Source: DATEJJ01 sp039649115
GTDB lineage: Bacteria; Actinomycetota; Actinomycetes; Mycobacteriales; Micromonosporaceae
Length of the DNA stretch: 11,532 nucleotides
Reading direction: 5' to 3'
Assembly (NCBI GenBank): GCA_039649115.1
Contig: JBBWZQ010000289.1
Location: 1-11,532, forward strand
Part shown: positions 1 through 6,190 of the stretch, piece by piece
How the letters are laid out: each line of letters starts with the position of its first letter
Numbering within the stretch: position 1 is the first letter of the stretch
Position numbers and translations under genes: made by a program
Notes under the pieces: generated by a model
Seen by the model: only the letters and a program-made list of their open reading frames with translations
Told to the model about the DNA's origin: nothing
Database searches by the model: none

Positions 1-91
1 GGCGGCACGGGGACACCCGCATCGGCGTGCGCCGGGCTGGCTGCCTGGCGTCGCATCCTGAACCACTCCACGCGACGATCGTAGGTCGATT
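1..91. other. Left-edge sequence, no gene assigned
   Basis: No convincing coding signal could be assigned here. In related actinobacteria phoU is divergent from the phosphate sensor kinase and response regulator genes (phoR-phoP, or senX3-regX3), so a leftward gene probably begins near or beyond the left edge. Minus-strand ATG codons exist at 56-54 and 22-20, but the few residues they give do not resemble a recognisable kinase start and no clear ribosome-binding site precedes them. I therefore leave the stretch unassigned. Confidence 0.4.
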
Positions 92-98
92 GTTCACC
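92..98 (+). promoter_or_regulatory. Isolated GTTCACC half-box (possible PhoP site)
   Basis: An exact GTTCACC heptamer followed by CACC gives an 11-nt unit that fits the actinobacterial PHO-box direct-repeat pattern. It lies 52 bp upstream of the main cluster. The units 11 bp to either side are not obviously conserved. It could serve the presumed divergent phoR-phoP/senX3-regX3 promoter, or it could be chance. Confidence 0.4.
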
Positions 99-143
99 CA
101 CCGACCTCGCTCGCCAGGACGAACCCGAGCGGCGTCGTTTAAT

Positions 144-186
144 GTTCACCAGTCGGCGGGGCCGCGTTCACCGCTGTTCACCACCC
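144..186 (+). promoter_or_regulatory. PHO-box-like direct repeats upstream of phoU
   Basis: Exact GTTCACC heptamers start at 144, 166 and 176. Starts 144 and 166 are 22 bp apart (two 11-bp periods, with a degenerate GGCGGGG unit at 155). Starts 166 and 176 are 10 bp apart. Streptomyces PhoP binds 11-bp direct repeats whose conserved core is close to GTTCACC, and the phoU/phoRP intergenic region is a known site of autoregulation there. The cluster ends about 55 bp before the phoU ATG, where an activator bound near a -35 region would sit. Heptamers and spacing are seen directly; PhoP binding is inferred from the motif and the neighbouring gene. Confidence 0.75.
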
Positions 187-241
187 GGACGTACGGCCGG
201 CCTACGGTCACCGCCGTACCCCTGACGAGCTTGGGAGCAAG

Positions 242-901
242 ATGCGCGAGGAGTACCGAGCCGACCTGGCCGAGGTGACGCGCCTTCTGGTCACGATGGC
301 GCGACGTGTCCGGATCGCGATGTCCGGCGCCACGACGGCCCTGCTCGATGCCGACCAGACCGGCGCGGAGCAGGTACTCGCGGGCGACGTCGAGGTCGAT
401 GCCCTGTACCGGCAGATCGAGGAGAAGGTCTACGACCTGCTGGCCCGGCAGTCCCCGGTCGCCTCCGACCTGCGGCTGGTGGTCACCTCGCTGCACGCCG
501 GGGCGGACGTGGAGCGGATGGGAGACCTCGCCTGCCATGTGGCGAAGATCGCACTGCGCCGGCTGCCCGACCGGGCGGTACCCGAGGAGCTGGTGCCGGT
601 GGTGCGGGACATGGCCGCGGTGACCGACCGGATGGCCGGGAAGATCGCCGACGTGCTGGAGAACACGGACGCCGAGCGCGCCGCCGAACTCGAACGCGAC
701 GACGACGAGGTGGACGAGCTCAACCGGCAGCTGTACGGGCTGCTGCTCGGTACGGCCTGGCGGCACGGGGTGGAGCAGGCGGTCGACGGCGCGCTGCTCG
801 GCCGCTGGTACGAGCGCTTCGCCGACCACGCCGTGAACGTCGGCCGCCAGGTCGTCTACCTGGTCACCGGCCAGCTGACCGGCGAGGCGACACCCGCCTG
901 A
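242..901 (+). CDS. phoU: Phosphate signalling regulator PhoU
   Basis: This 219-aa cytoplasmic protein has the length and duplicated three-helix design of PhoU. PhoU links the Pst phosphate transporter to its sensor kinase and damps the Pho response when phosphate is plentiful. The two metal-binding helix signatures are visible: E91-R-M-G-D95 in the first repeat and E191-R-F-A-D195 in the second, each followed by the usual His/Asn-rich turn. Acidic helices around residues 48-62 and 150-160 fit the family. The ATG at 242 follows a GGGAG at 233-237 with a 4-nt spacer. Upstream are GTTCACC repeats, so control by the phosphate response regulator is likely. No pst genes are adjacent. It converges on gpmA with a 16-bp gap. 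Confidence 0.95.
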   Translation: MREEYRADLAEVTRLLVTMARRVRIAMSGATTALLDADQTGAEQVLAGDVEVDALYRQIEEKVYDLLARQSPVASDLRLVVTSLHAGADVERMGDLACHVAKIALRRLPDRAVPEELVPVVRDMAAVTDRMAGKIADVLENTDAERAAELERDDDEVDELNRQLYGLLLGTAWRHGVEQAVDGALLGRWYERFADHAVNVGRQVVYLVTGQLTGEATPA

Positions 902-917
902 CCCCACCCCGCCGGCG

Positions 918-1670
918 TCACCTTCCCTGGTTGGCGACGGCGGCGGCGGCCGCCACCGCGGCCTGCGGGTCCAGGTACTCGCCACCCGGGGTCAGCGGGC
1001 GCAGCGTGGCCGGGTCGAGGTCGTACCGCAGCGGGATCCCGGTCGGGATGTTCAGGCCCGCGATCGCCTCGTCGGAGATCTGGTCGAGGTGCTTGACGAC
1101 CGCGCGCAGCGAGTTGCCGTGCGCCGCCACCAGCACCGTGTGGCCGTCGCGCAGGTCCGGCATGATCGCGTCGTACCAGTACGGCAGGGTGCGCGCGAGC
1201 ACGTCCTTGAGGCACTCGCTGCGCGGCTTCAGCTCCGGGGCCAGCCCCGCGTACCGCGGGTCGGCGAACTGCGAGTACTCGTCGTCGTCGGCGATCGGCG
1301 GCGGGGGGACGTCGTACGAGCGGCGCCAGAGCATGAACTGCTCCTCGCCGTACTGTTCCAGGGTCTGCTTCTTGTTCTTGCCCTGCAGCGCGCCGTAGTG
1401 CCGCTCGTTGAGCCGCCAGCCGCGGCGCACCGGGATCCAGTGCCGGTCGCAGGCGTTGAGGGCCAGCTCGGCGGTGCGGATGGCGCGGCGCAGCACCGAC
1501 GTGTGCACCACGCCGGGCAGCAGGTCCGCGGCGCGCAGCAGCTCGCCGCCCCGGCGCGCCTCCTCCTCACCCCGCACCGACAGGTCCACGTCGACCCATC
1601 CGGTGAACAGGTTTTTCGCGTTCCATTCGCTCTCGCCGTGGCGGAGCAGCACGAGGGTGCCCAGGCTCAT
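918..1670 (-). CDS. gpmA: 2,3-bisphosphoglycerate-dependent phosphoglycerate mutase
   Basis: A 250-aa cytoplasmic glycolytic enzyme that interconverts 3- and 2-phosphoglycerate through a phosphohistidine. The histidine phosphatase signature R10-H11-G-E-S-E-W-N lies at the N terminus, and H11 is the phosphorylated residue. Other family landmarks are the R61-R62 phosphate-binding pair, E89 in LNERHYG, the GKNK loop at 97-100, and the second catalytic His at 184 in AAHGNSLR. Length matches the dPGM family. The last 15 or so residues form an alanine-rich tail (residues 238-246 almost all Ala) that looks like a lineage-specific extension. The ATG follows an AGGA at 1681-1678 with a 7-nt spacer. 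In M. tuberculosis gpm1 likewise lies between the mshA cluster and the phosphate two-component genes. Confidence 0.96.
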   Translation of the reverse strand: MSLGTLVLLRHGESEWNAKNLFTGWVDVDLSVRGEEEARRGGELLRAADLLPGVVHTSVLRRAIRTAELALNACDRHWIPVRRGWRLNERHYGALQGKNKKQTLEQYGEEQFMLWRRSYDVPPPPIADDDEYSQFADPRYAGLAPELKPRSECLKDVLARTLPYWYDAIMPDLRDGHTVLVAAHGNSLRAVVKHLDQISDEAIAGLNIPTGIPLRYDLDPATLRPLTPGGEYLDPQAAVAAAAAVANQGR

Positions 1671-1711
1671 GGCCCCATCCTGCCGTGACGAGGACCACCG
1701 GGAAAACCGGG

Positions 1712-1740
1712 TGTCCGGATGATCGGTCCGCGGTTAGGTT
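1712..1740 (+). promoter_or_regulatory. Possible promoter of the MFS gene
   Basis: The 121-bp gap between divergent gpmA and the MFS gene contains TAGGTT at 1735-1740, a good TANNNT -10 element. Seventeen bases upstream is a weak -35-like TGTCCG at 1712-1717. Transcription would start near 1747, giving a leader of about 45 nt. The -35 match is poor, so this is tentative. Confidence 0.25.
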
Positions 1741-1791
1741 GTAAGGCGGTCGAAGCTCAACGGTCATTACCGAAACGGGGAGCGTGCGGGC

Positions 1792-3030
1792 GTGCGCGGC
1801 TGGCTGCGACAGACCGTCGGCGGGTTGCCGGCGAGCTTCTGGTACCTGTGGACCGGGACCCTGGTCAACCGGCTGGGCTCGTTCGTCATCATCTTCCTGG
1901 CGATCTACCTGACCAGGGTCCGGGGCTTCTCGACCAGCTACGCCGGGCTCGTCCTCGGCCTGTACGGGGCCGGTGCCGCGGCCGGCACGCTGCTCGGCGG
2001 GGTACTGGCCGACCGGTGGGGCAGGCGGCGCACTCTCCTGCTCTCGTACCTGTCCGGCGCCGGCTGCATGCTCGGCCTGGGGCTGCTGCGCGAACGGTAC
2101 GCGATCGCGGTCGGGGCCGCCGCGCTGGGCATGGCCACCGAGCTGGCCCGCCCCGCGTTCTCCGCGCTGTTCATCGACGTGGTGCCGGAACGGGACCGGC
2201 TGCGCGCCTTCACGCTCAACTACTGGGCGATCAATCTCGGCTTCGCCTGCTCGGCGGTGCTGGCCGGGCTGGCCGCCTCCGTCAACTACTTCGTGCTGTT
2301 CGCGGTGGACGCCGGTACCACCCTGATCGCCGCGAGCATCGTGCTCACCCGGGTGCGCGAGCCGCGCCGGATCGCAGCCGCCGCCACATCCGCCGCCGGA
2401 CCGCCCGCCGGCCTCGGCGCGGTCTTCCGCGACCGGGTCTTCCTCTCCTTCGTCGGCCTGAACCTGCTGATCGCGCTCCTGATCATGCAGCACCAGTCGA
2501 TGCTGCCGATCTCGATGGGCCGCGACGGCCTGTCCGCCGCCACGTACGGCTCGGTGATCGCGCTCAACGGCATGCTGATCGTGCTCGGCCAGCTCTTCGT
2601 GCCGCGCCTGATCGGCAACCGGAACCGGTCGCGGGTGCTCGCGGTGGCCGCCGTCGTGGTCGGCGTGGGCTTCGGGCTGACCGCATTCGCGCACACCGCG
2701 CCGCTGTACGCCGTGACGGTGCTGATCTGGACCGTCGGCGAGATGCTCAACTCCCCGTCCAACGCCACCATGGTCGCCGAGCTGACACCCGCCGCGCTGC
2801 GCGGCCGGTACCAGGGAGTGTTCTCGCTGTCCTGGTCGGGTGCGTCGTTCGCGGCGCCGGTGCTCGGCGGCCTGGTCCAGCAGCATCTGGGGCGGACCGC
2901 GCTGTGGTTGGGCTGCGCGGCGGTGGGCGGTGCGATCGCGACTGGCCATCTGCTGTCCGGCCCGGCGCGCGAGCGCCGCGCGGCGGCGCTCGCGACGACC
3001 GGAACCCTTGCCGATCCGGTCTCCGCGTAA
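1792..3030 (+). CDS. MFS transporter, 12-TM exporter-like
   Basis: A 412-aa inner-membrane protein of the major facilitator superfamily, probably a proton-driven exporter. The diagnostic motif A between TM2 and TM3 is intact: G70-x-x-x-D74-R-x-G-R-R-R80. Hydrophobic segments alternate with short charged loops along the whole length, and a basic central loop near residues 184-210 separates the two six-helix halves. The start is GTG at 1792, with GGGGAG at 1777-1782 placed nine bases upstream. The upstream in-frame extension is not protein-like. In M. tuberculosis the corresponding slot between YbjN and gpm1 holds a LysE-type transporter on the same strand as its neighbours; here it is an MFS gene on the opposite strand. 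The substrate cannot be read from sequence; drug or metabolite efflux is the generic expectation. Confidence 0.9.
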   Translation: MRGWLRQTVGGLPASFWYLWTGTLVNRLGSFVIIFLAIYLTRVRGFSTSYAGLVLGLYGAGAAAGTLLGGVLADRWGRRRTLLLSYLSGAGCMLGLGLLRERYAIAVGAAALGMATELARPAFSALFIDVVPERDRLRAFTLNYWAINLGFACSAVLAGLAASVNYFVLFAVDAGTTLIAASIVLTRVREPRRIAAAATSAAGPPAGLGAVFRDRVFLSFVGLNLLIALLIMQHQSMLPISMGRDGLSAATYGSVIALNGMLIVLGQLFVPRLIGNRNRSRVLAVAAVVVGVGFGLTAFAHTAPLYAVTVLIWTVGEMLNSPSNATMVAELTPAALRGRYQGVFSLSWSGASFAAPVLGGLVQQHLGRTALWLGCAAVGGAIATGHLLSGPARERRAAALATTGTLADPVSA

Positions 3031-3032
3031 TA

Positions 3033-3045
3033 CTCCACTGTGGAG
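3033..3045. terminator. Short palindrome just after the MFS stop
   Basis: CTCCAC and GTGGAG form perfect 6-bp arms around a single T, two bases after the MFS stop codon. A one-base centre makes a tight RNA hairpin unlikely without opening inner pairs, and no U-tract follows. It could be a weak terminator or a protein-binding palindrome. Confidence 0.25.
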
Positions 3046-3275
3046 CACTACAACACCCGACACCCGGAACAGTGCCTGGCGGCGAGCGGGCGACGCGGCA
3101 CCCTTCGACCGCGTCAAGCCTCGCACGCCGCCAGTTCCCGGTAGCGCACCCCACGTCCCCCAACGCACATACGCCACCTTCGGCGACGTTCCGTGGCGCG
3201 CGGGCCCCCTTGGTGCTCCCCCATAACCACGCTTGACGGAACGTCTGTGAATACGTTACGAACTGCGCTTCGCCG

Positions 3276-3300
3276 GGACAAGCCGATTGTCCTGTCGGCT
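3276..3300. terminator. Overlapping alternative hairpins, possible bidirectional terminator
   Basis: GGACAA (3276-3281) pairs perfectly with TTGTCC (3287-3292) across a 5-nt loop. AGCCGA (3281-3286) pairs perfectly with TCGGCT (3295-3300). The two stems share bases and cannot form together. They lie 70 bp past the YbjN stop and 245 bp past the MFS stop, in a lower-G+C stretch. No U-tract follows on either strand. A terminator is the simplest reading. Confidence 0.3.
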
Positions 3301-3370
3301 GACTCACAGTCCGCTTTCAGTCATAGTGCTGGATATTTGGCCAGAACCGACCAACCAGCTGTAGGTCCAC

Positions 3371-3865
3371 TTAGGACGGATTCACCAGGTGTTCGAAGGC
3401 GCGGAGGTTGTCCAGCGGCTCGCCGCGCTTGACCCGCCAGGCCCACTCCCGCCGGATCGCCGAACCGAAGCCGATCTCCAGCATCGTGTCGAAGCTCTCG
3501 TCGGCGTACGTCAGGACCGACCCGAGCAACCGGTCCAGCTCGTCGGCGGTCACCGCGTGCAGCGGGAAGCGTCCGGTCAGGTACACGTCGCCGGCCTTGT
3601 CGATGGCGAAGGCGACACCGTACATGCGCGCGTTGCGCTGCAGCAGGTAGGCCCACAGCTCCTCGCGCCGCTCGTCGGGCTGGCGCATCACGAACGCCTC
3701 GACGCGCAGCGCGTGGTCCCCGACGACGAGGTTGCAGACCGTCTTGAGCTTGTGCGTACCGGGGAGGGTCGCCGCGTACCCGCCGTCGCCGGTCTTCTCC
3801 CACGCCACCCCGCGATCGTCCAGAGTGGACTCGACGAGCCCGCGTACCAGCTCGGGGTTCACCAT
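3371..3865 (-). CDS. YbjN-domain protein coupled to mshA
   Basis: A 164-aa soluble protein with the YbjN / type III secretion chaperone-like fold. Typical features are the N-terminal helix followed by a two-stranded hairpin (GDGGYAATLPG near residues 26-36), the strand pair reading VVGDHALRVEAFVMR, the central WAYLLQRNARMYGVAFAIDKAGDVYLTGRFPL block (72-103), and a C-terminal helical part ending HLVNPS. The in-frame upstream extension is arginine/proline-rich shadow sequence inside mshA, so I start at the ATG at 3865-3863. The next codon is GTG, an alternative start. The ATG overlaps the mshA stop by 7 bases (ATGGTGA), so translation is probably coupled. M. tuberculosis keeps the same pair (Rv0486-Rv0487). 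Molecular function is unknown; the conserved pairing suggests a link to mycothiol or redox physiology. Confidence 0.9.
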   Translation of the reverse strand: MVNPELVRGLVESTLDDRGVAWEKTGDGGYAATLPGTHKLKTVCNLVVGDHALRVEAFVMRQPDERREELWAYLLQRNARMYGVAFAIDKAGDVYLTGRFPLHAVTADELDRLLGSVLTYADESFDTMLEIGFGSAIRREWAWRVKRGEPLDNLRAFEHLVNPS

Positions 3866-5190
3866 GCCCCGACCCCGACGGAAGCGTCCCGGGCCTGCCT
3901 CACCCGGTGCTCGGTGAGTGCCTCGCGGTAGACCGCGAGCAGCCCGGCCGCGGTCCGGGTCCAGGAGAACTGGCTGGCGTGCGTGACCGCACCCCGGGAC
4001 AGCCGCTCGCGCTGGCCGGGCTGGGCGAGCAGGCGGCCGAGCACCCGCGCCCAGTCGACCGGTGAGTGCCCGTCCACGAGTACTCCGGACACGCCGTCGC
4101 GTACCCCCAGGACAAGGCCGCCCACCGCGGCCGCGACGACCGGTGTGCCGCAGGCCTGCGCCTCCAGCGCGACCAGGCCGAACGACTCGTTGTAGCTGGG
4201 CACGGCGACCAGGTCCGCGGCCCGGTACAGGTCGGCGAGCGTGTCGCGGCCCTGCGGCGGCAGGAAGCGCACGGTGCTCCCCAGCCCCAGGTGCGCGGCC
4301 AGCGCGGCCAGGTCCAGCCCGCTGCCGCTGTTGCCACCCACGATCGCGACGGTCAGCCGGCCGGCCACCTCGGGGTCCAGGGTGCGCAGTTCGGCGGCGG
4401 CGCGCAGCAGCACGTCCGGTGCCTTGAGGGGCTGGATGCGCCCGACGAAGGCCACCACGTGCCCGCCCGCCGGCAGTCCCAACCGGCGGCGCGCGGCCTG
4501 CCGGACCGCCGCCTCGCACCCCGCCGCGGCGGGGGTGAACCGTCCCAGGTCGACGCCGGGCTCGACGACCGCGACCCGGTCCGCCCGCGCGCCGTAGAGG
4601 TCGATCAGCTCGCGCGCCTCGGTCGGCGTGTTGGCGACCAGGCGGTCGGACTCGGCGACCACCTGCTCCTCACCGATCACACGGGCCTTGGGCTCGGGCG
4701 TGTCGCCGGCCGCGAGCTGCAGGTTCTTCACCTTGGCCAAGGTGTGCGCGGAGTGCACGAGCGGGACGCCCCAGCGCTCCTTCGCCAGCCAGCCCACCTG
4801 CCCGGACAGCCAGTAGTGCGAGTGGATCACGTCGTACCAGCCCGGCGAGCGGGCCGCCTCGGCGCGCAGCACGCCGGTGGTGAACGCGCACATCTGCGCC
4901 GGCAGGTCCTCCTTGGCCAGCCCTTCGAACGGGCCGGCGATCACGTGCCGGACGACCACCCCGGGCGCCAGCTCGACCATGGTGGGCAGGTCGCTGGCCG
5001 TGGCCCTGGTGAAGATCTCCACCTCGACACCCGCCTCGGCGAGCCGCTTGGCGACCTCGACGATGTACACGTTCATCCCGCCGGCATCGCCCGTGCCCGG
5101 CTGGTGCAGCGGCGAGGTGTGTACGGAGAGGGTGGCGACGCGGCGGGGCAGCTTGGAGGTGATGCCGTAGAGCCTGCTTACTCGTGCCAC
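3859..5190 (-). CDS. mshA: D-inositol-3-phosphate glycosyltransferase MshA
   Basis: A 443-aa GT4 glycosyltransferase (GT-B fold). MshA joins GlcNAc from UDP-GlcNAc to inositol-3-phosphate, the first step of mycothiol synthesis. The N-terminal acceptor domain carries HTSPLHQPGTGDAGGMNVY (24-42), the IFTRATAS segment (59-66), HSHYWLSGQVGWL (123-135) and HT (149-150), all hallmarks of MshA. The donor domain has VGRIQPLKAP (249-258), with R251 and K256 for the nucleotide sugar diphosphate, and the EX7E motif E335...E343 within NESFGLVALE. The GTG start at 5190 follows AGAGGAG (5202-5196) with a 5-nt spacer. The gene overlaps the YbjN gene downstream and has a SigR-like promoter upstream. It is close to the M. 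tuberculosis enzyme but has a shorter N-terminal leader. Confidence 0.97.
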   Translation of the reverse strand: MARVSRLYGITSKLPRRVATLSVHTSPLHQPGTGDAGGMNVYIVEVAKRLAEAGVEVEIFTRATASDLPTMVELAPGVVVRHVIAGPFEGLAKEDLPAQMCAFTTGVLRAEAARSPGWYDVIHSHYWLSGQVGWLAKERWGVPLVHSAHTLAKVKNLQLAAGDTPEPKARVIGEEQVVAESDRLVANTPTEARELIDLYGARADRVAVVEPGVDLGRFTPAAAGCEAAVRQAARRRLGLPAGGHVVAFVGRIQPLKAPDVLLRAAAELRTLDPEVAGRLTVAIVGGNSGSGLDLAALAAHLGLGSTVRFLPPQGRDTLADLYRAADLVAVPSYNESFGLVALEAQACGTPVVAAAVGGLVLGVRDGVSGVLVDGHSPVDWARVLGRLLAQPGQRERLSRGAVTHASQFSWTRTAAGLLAVYREALTEHRVRQARDASVGVGAW

Positions 5191-5239
5191 GTCCGCTCCT
5201 CTGAGGGGTCAGGCTGCGCACCGCGCCAGGCATACAGCG

Positions 5240-5267
5240 CCGATGGAGACAACCGCGTAACCATCGG
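5240..5267. promoter_or_regulatory. Inverted repeat overlapping the mshA promoter
   Basis: CCGATGG (5240-5246) and CCATCGG (5261-5267) are perfect 7-bp inverted arms separated by 14 bp. A further CCATCG occurs at 5278-5283, 17 bp after the first. The arms flank the GTTG -10 element of the SigR-like promoter on the minus strand, a good place for a repressor. The repeat is seen directly; operator function is inference. In M. tuberculosis a ROK regulator gene lies beside mshA, but none is present here. Confidence 0.35.
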
Positions 5268-5277
5268 GCATCTTCCC
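5250..5277 (-). promoter_or_regulatory. SigR-type promoter of mshA
   Basis: On the minus strand GGGAAG (5277-5272) is followed after exactly 18 bases by GTTG (5253-5250). The actinobacterial thiol-stress sigma factor SigR (SigH in mycobacteria) recognises GGGAAT-N18/19-GTTG, so only the sixth -35 base differs. Transcription would start near 5243, leaving a leader of about 50 nt and the AGAGGAG ribosome-binding site. From memory, mshA is a direct SigR target in Streptomyces coelicolor, which agrees. The motif is short, so a transcript start is needed for certainty. Confidence 0.6.
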
Positions 5278-5376
5278 CCATCGACCCGCACGCCATGCAT
5301 CGCCAGGTGGACCGCGTGATCAAAGTCGCCGGGCCATGCCTGGTTTCGCGGTGTTTGTCGGGCAGATTCCGACCGT

Positions 5377-5390
5377 GGGCCGGCCGGCCC
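5377..5390. repeat. 14-bp perfect G/C palindrome before the SDR gene
   Basis: GGGCCGGCCGGCCC reads the same on both strands and ends 29 bp before the SDR ATG. It could be an operator or a leader hairpin. In such high-G+C DNA, palindromes made only of G and C arise easily, so the assignment is weak. Confidence 0.2.
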
Positions 5391-5419
5391 GATGCTGGCA
5401 CGGGTGGCAGGATCGGGGC

Positions 5420-6190
5420 ATGTCCGAGCGTCCGATCGCCGTCGTCACCGGCGCGTCCAGCGGCATCGGTGCCGCCACCGCCCGCCGGCTGGCCACCGAG
5501 GGGTTCCACGTGGTACTCGCCGCCCGCCGCGCCCAGCGGCTGGAGTCCCTCGTCAAGGAGGTGACGGACGCCGGCGGCGAGGCCACGGCGGTGCCGGGCG
5601 ACGTCACCTCCGACGCGGACGTGGCCGCGCTCGCGAGCGCGGTCGCCGGCCTGGACGGTGACCTGGAACTGCTGGTCAACAACGCGGGCGGGGCGCTGGG
5701 CAGCGACCCGATCGAGGCCGCCTCGGTCGATGACTGGCAGTGGATGTACGACGTGAACGTGCTCGGCACGCTCCGCGTCACCAAGGCCCTGCTGCCCGCG
5801 CTGGCGGCCTCGGGCGCCGGCACCGTCGTCGTGCTCAGCTCCACCGCCGGCCTGATCGTCTACGAGGGCGGCGCCGGGTACGCGGCGGCCAAGCACGCGC
5901 AGACCGCGCTGGCGGAGACCCTGCGCCTGGAGCTGAGCGGGCGCCCGGTCCGGGTCGTCGAGATCGACCCGGGCATGGTGCGCACCGACGAGTTCGCGCT
6001 CAACCGCTTCGGCGGTGACGCGGCCAAGGCGGCGGCGATCTACGCCGGCGTCGCCGAACCCCTGCTCGCCGAGGACATCGCCGACTGCATCGCCTGGTGC
6101 GCCACCCGCCCGCACCACGTCAACGTGGACCGCCTGGTGGTGCGGCCACTCGCCCAGGCCGCCCAACACAAGGTGCACCGGGTGTTGTGA
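5420..6190 (+). CDS. Short-chain dehydrogenase/reductase (SDR)
   Basis: A 256-aa cytoplasmic classical SDR with an N-terminal Rossmann fold. The cofactor motif T10-G-A-S-S-G-I-G17 is intact. ARR at 35-37 just after the second strand suggests NADP(H) rather than NAD(H). D61-V, NNAG at 87-90, N113, the catalytic S141 and Y154-x-x-x-K158 complete the active site. The C-terminal part resembles the YdfG/Rv0484c-like group that acts on 3-hydroxy acids or similar small alcohols. The substrate is not determinable. I start at the ATG at 5420; the 28 extra upstream codons are not conserved-looking and the Rossmann strand begins right after MSERP. It is divergent from mshA, as Rv0484c is in M. tuberculosis, and overlaps the next gene by 4 bases. 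Confidence 0.9.
   Translation: MSERPIAVVTGASSGIGAATARRLATEGFHVVLAARRAQRLESLVKEVTDAGGEATAVPGDVTSDADVAALASAVAGLDGDLELLVNNAGGALGSDPIEAASVDDWQWMYDVNVLGTLRVTKALLPALAASGAGTVVVLSSTAGLIVYEGGAGYAAAKHAQTALAETLRLELSGRPVRVVEIDPGMVRTDEFALNRFGGDAAKAAAIYAGVAEPLLAEDIADCIAWCATRPHHVNVDRLVVRPLAQAAQHKVHRVL

Larger units (their letters stand above)
3031..3370. other. Non-coding gap between convergent genes
   Basis: This 340-bp stretch lies between the stop of the MFS gene and the stop of the YbjN gene, so neither gene needs a promoter here. No ORF in it looks like protein. A short palindrome follows the MFS stop. The right part (3231-3370) is about 55% G+C by hand count, clearly lower than the flanking genes, and contains overlapping hairpins. 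TTGACG at 3233-3238 and TACGAA at 3257-3262 (18-bp spacer) form a weak plus-strand promoter-like pair. It could hold terminators or a small RNA; nothing can be called firmly. Confidence 0.5.

Noticed and set aside
27..278. Plus-strand 83-codon frame over the phoU promoter region
   Set aside because: It covers the GTTCACC repeats and runs into phoU in another frame; no protein-like features.
885..899. AGGCG/CGCCT hairpin at the end of phoU as terminator
   Set aside because: A 5-bp stem inside the coding sequence in very G+C-rich DNA, with no U-tract; not distinguishable from background.
1567..3177. Long minus-strand open frame (536 codons) opposite the MFS gene
   Set aside because: Composition is Gln/Arg/Gly/His-rich without domain motifs, and it runs antisense to a clear 12-TM protein. 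It is a high-G+C shadow frame.
3238..3257. GGAAC...CGTT resembling an extracytoplasmic sigma factor promoter
   Set aside because: The spacer is 11 bp; such promoters need about 16-18 bp.
3321..3347. Minus-strand mini-ORF ATG ACT GAA AGC GGA CTG TGA near 3325
   Set aside because: Six codons with no ribosome-binding site; not supportable as a leader peptide.
3857..3863. Fifth GTTCACC heptamer at the YbjN start codon
   Set aside because: It encodes the first residues (reverse complement of ATGGTGAAC) inside overlapping genes, is single, and lacks neighbouring 11-bp repeats.
4066..5319. Plus-strand open frame of 417 codons opposite mshA
   Set aside because: Arg/Gly/Gln-rich shadow with no motif; mshA on the other strand has every catalytic signature.
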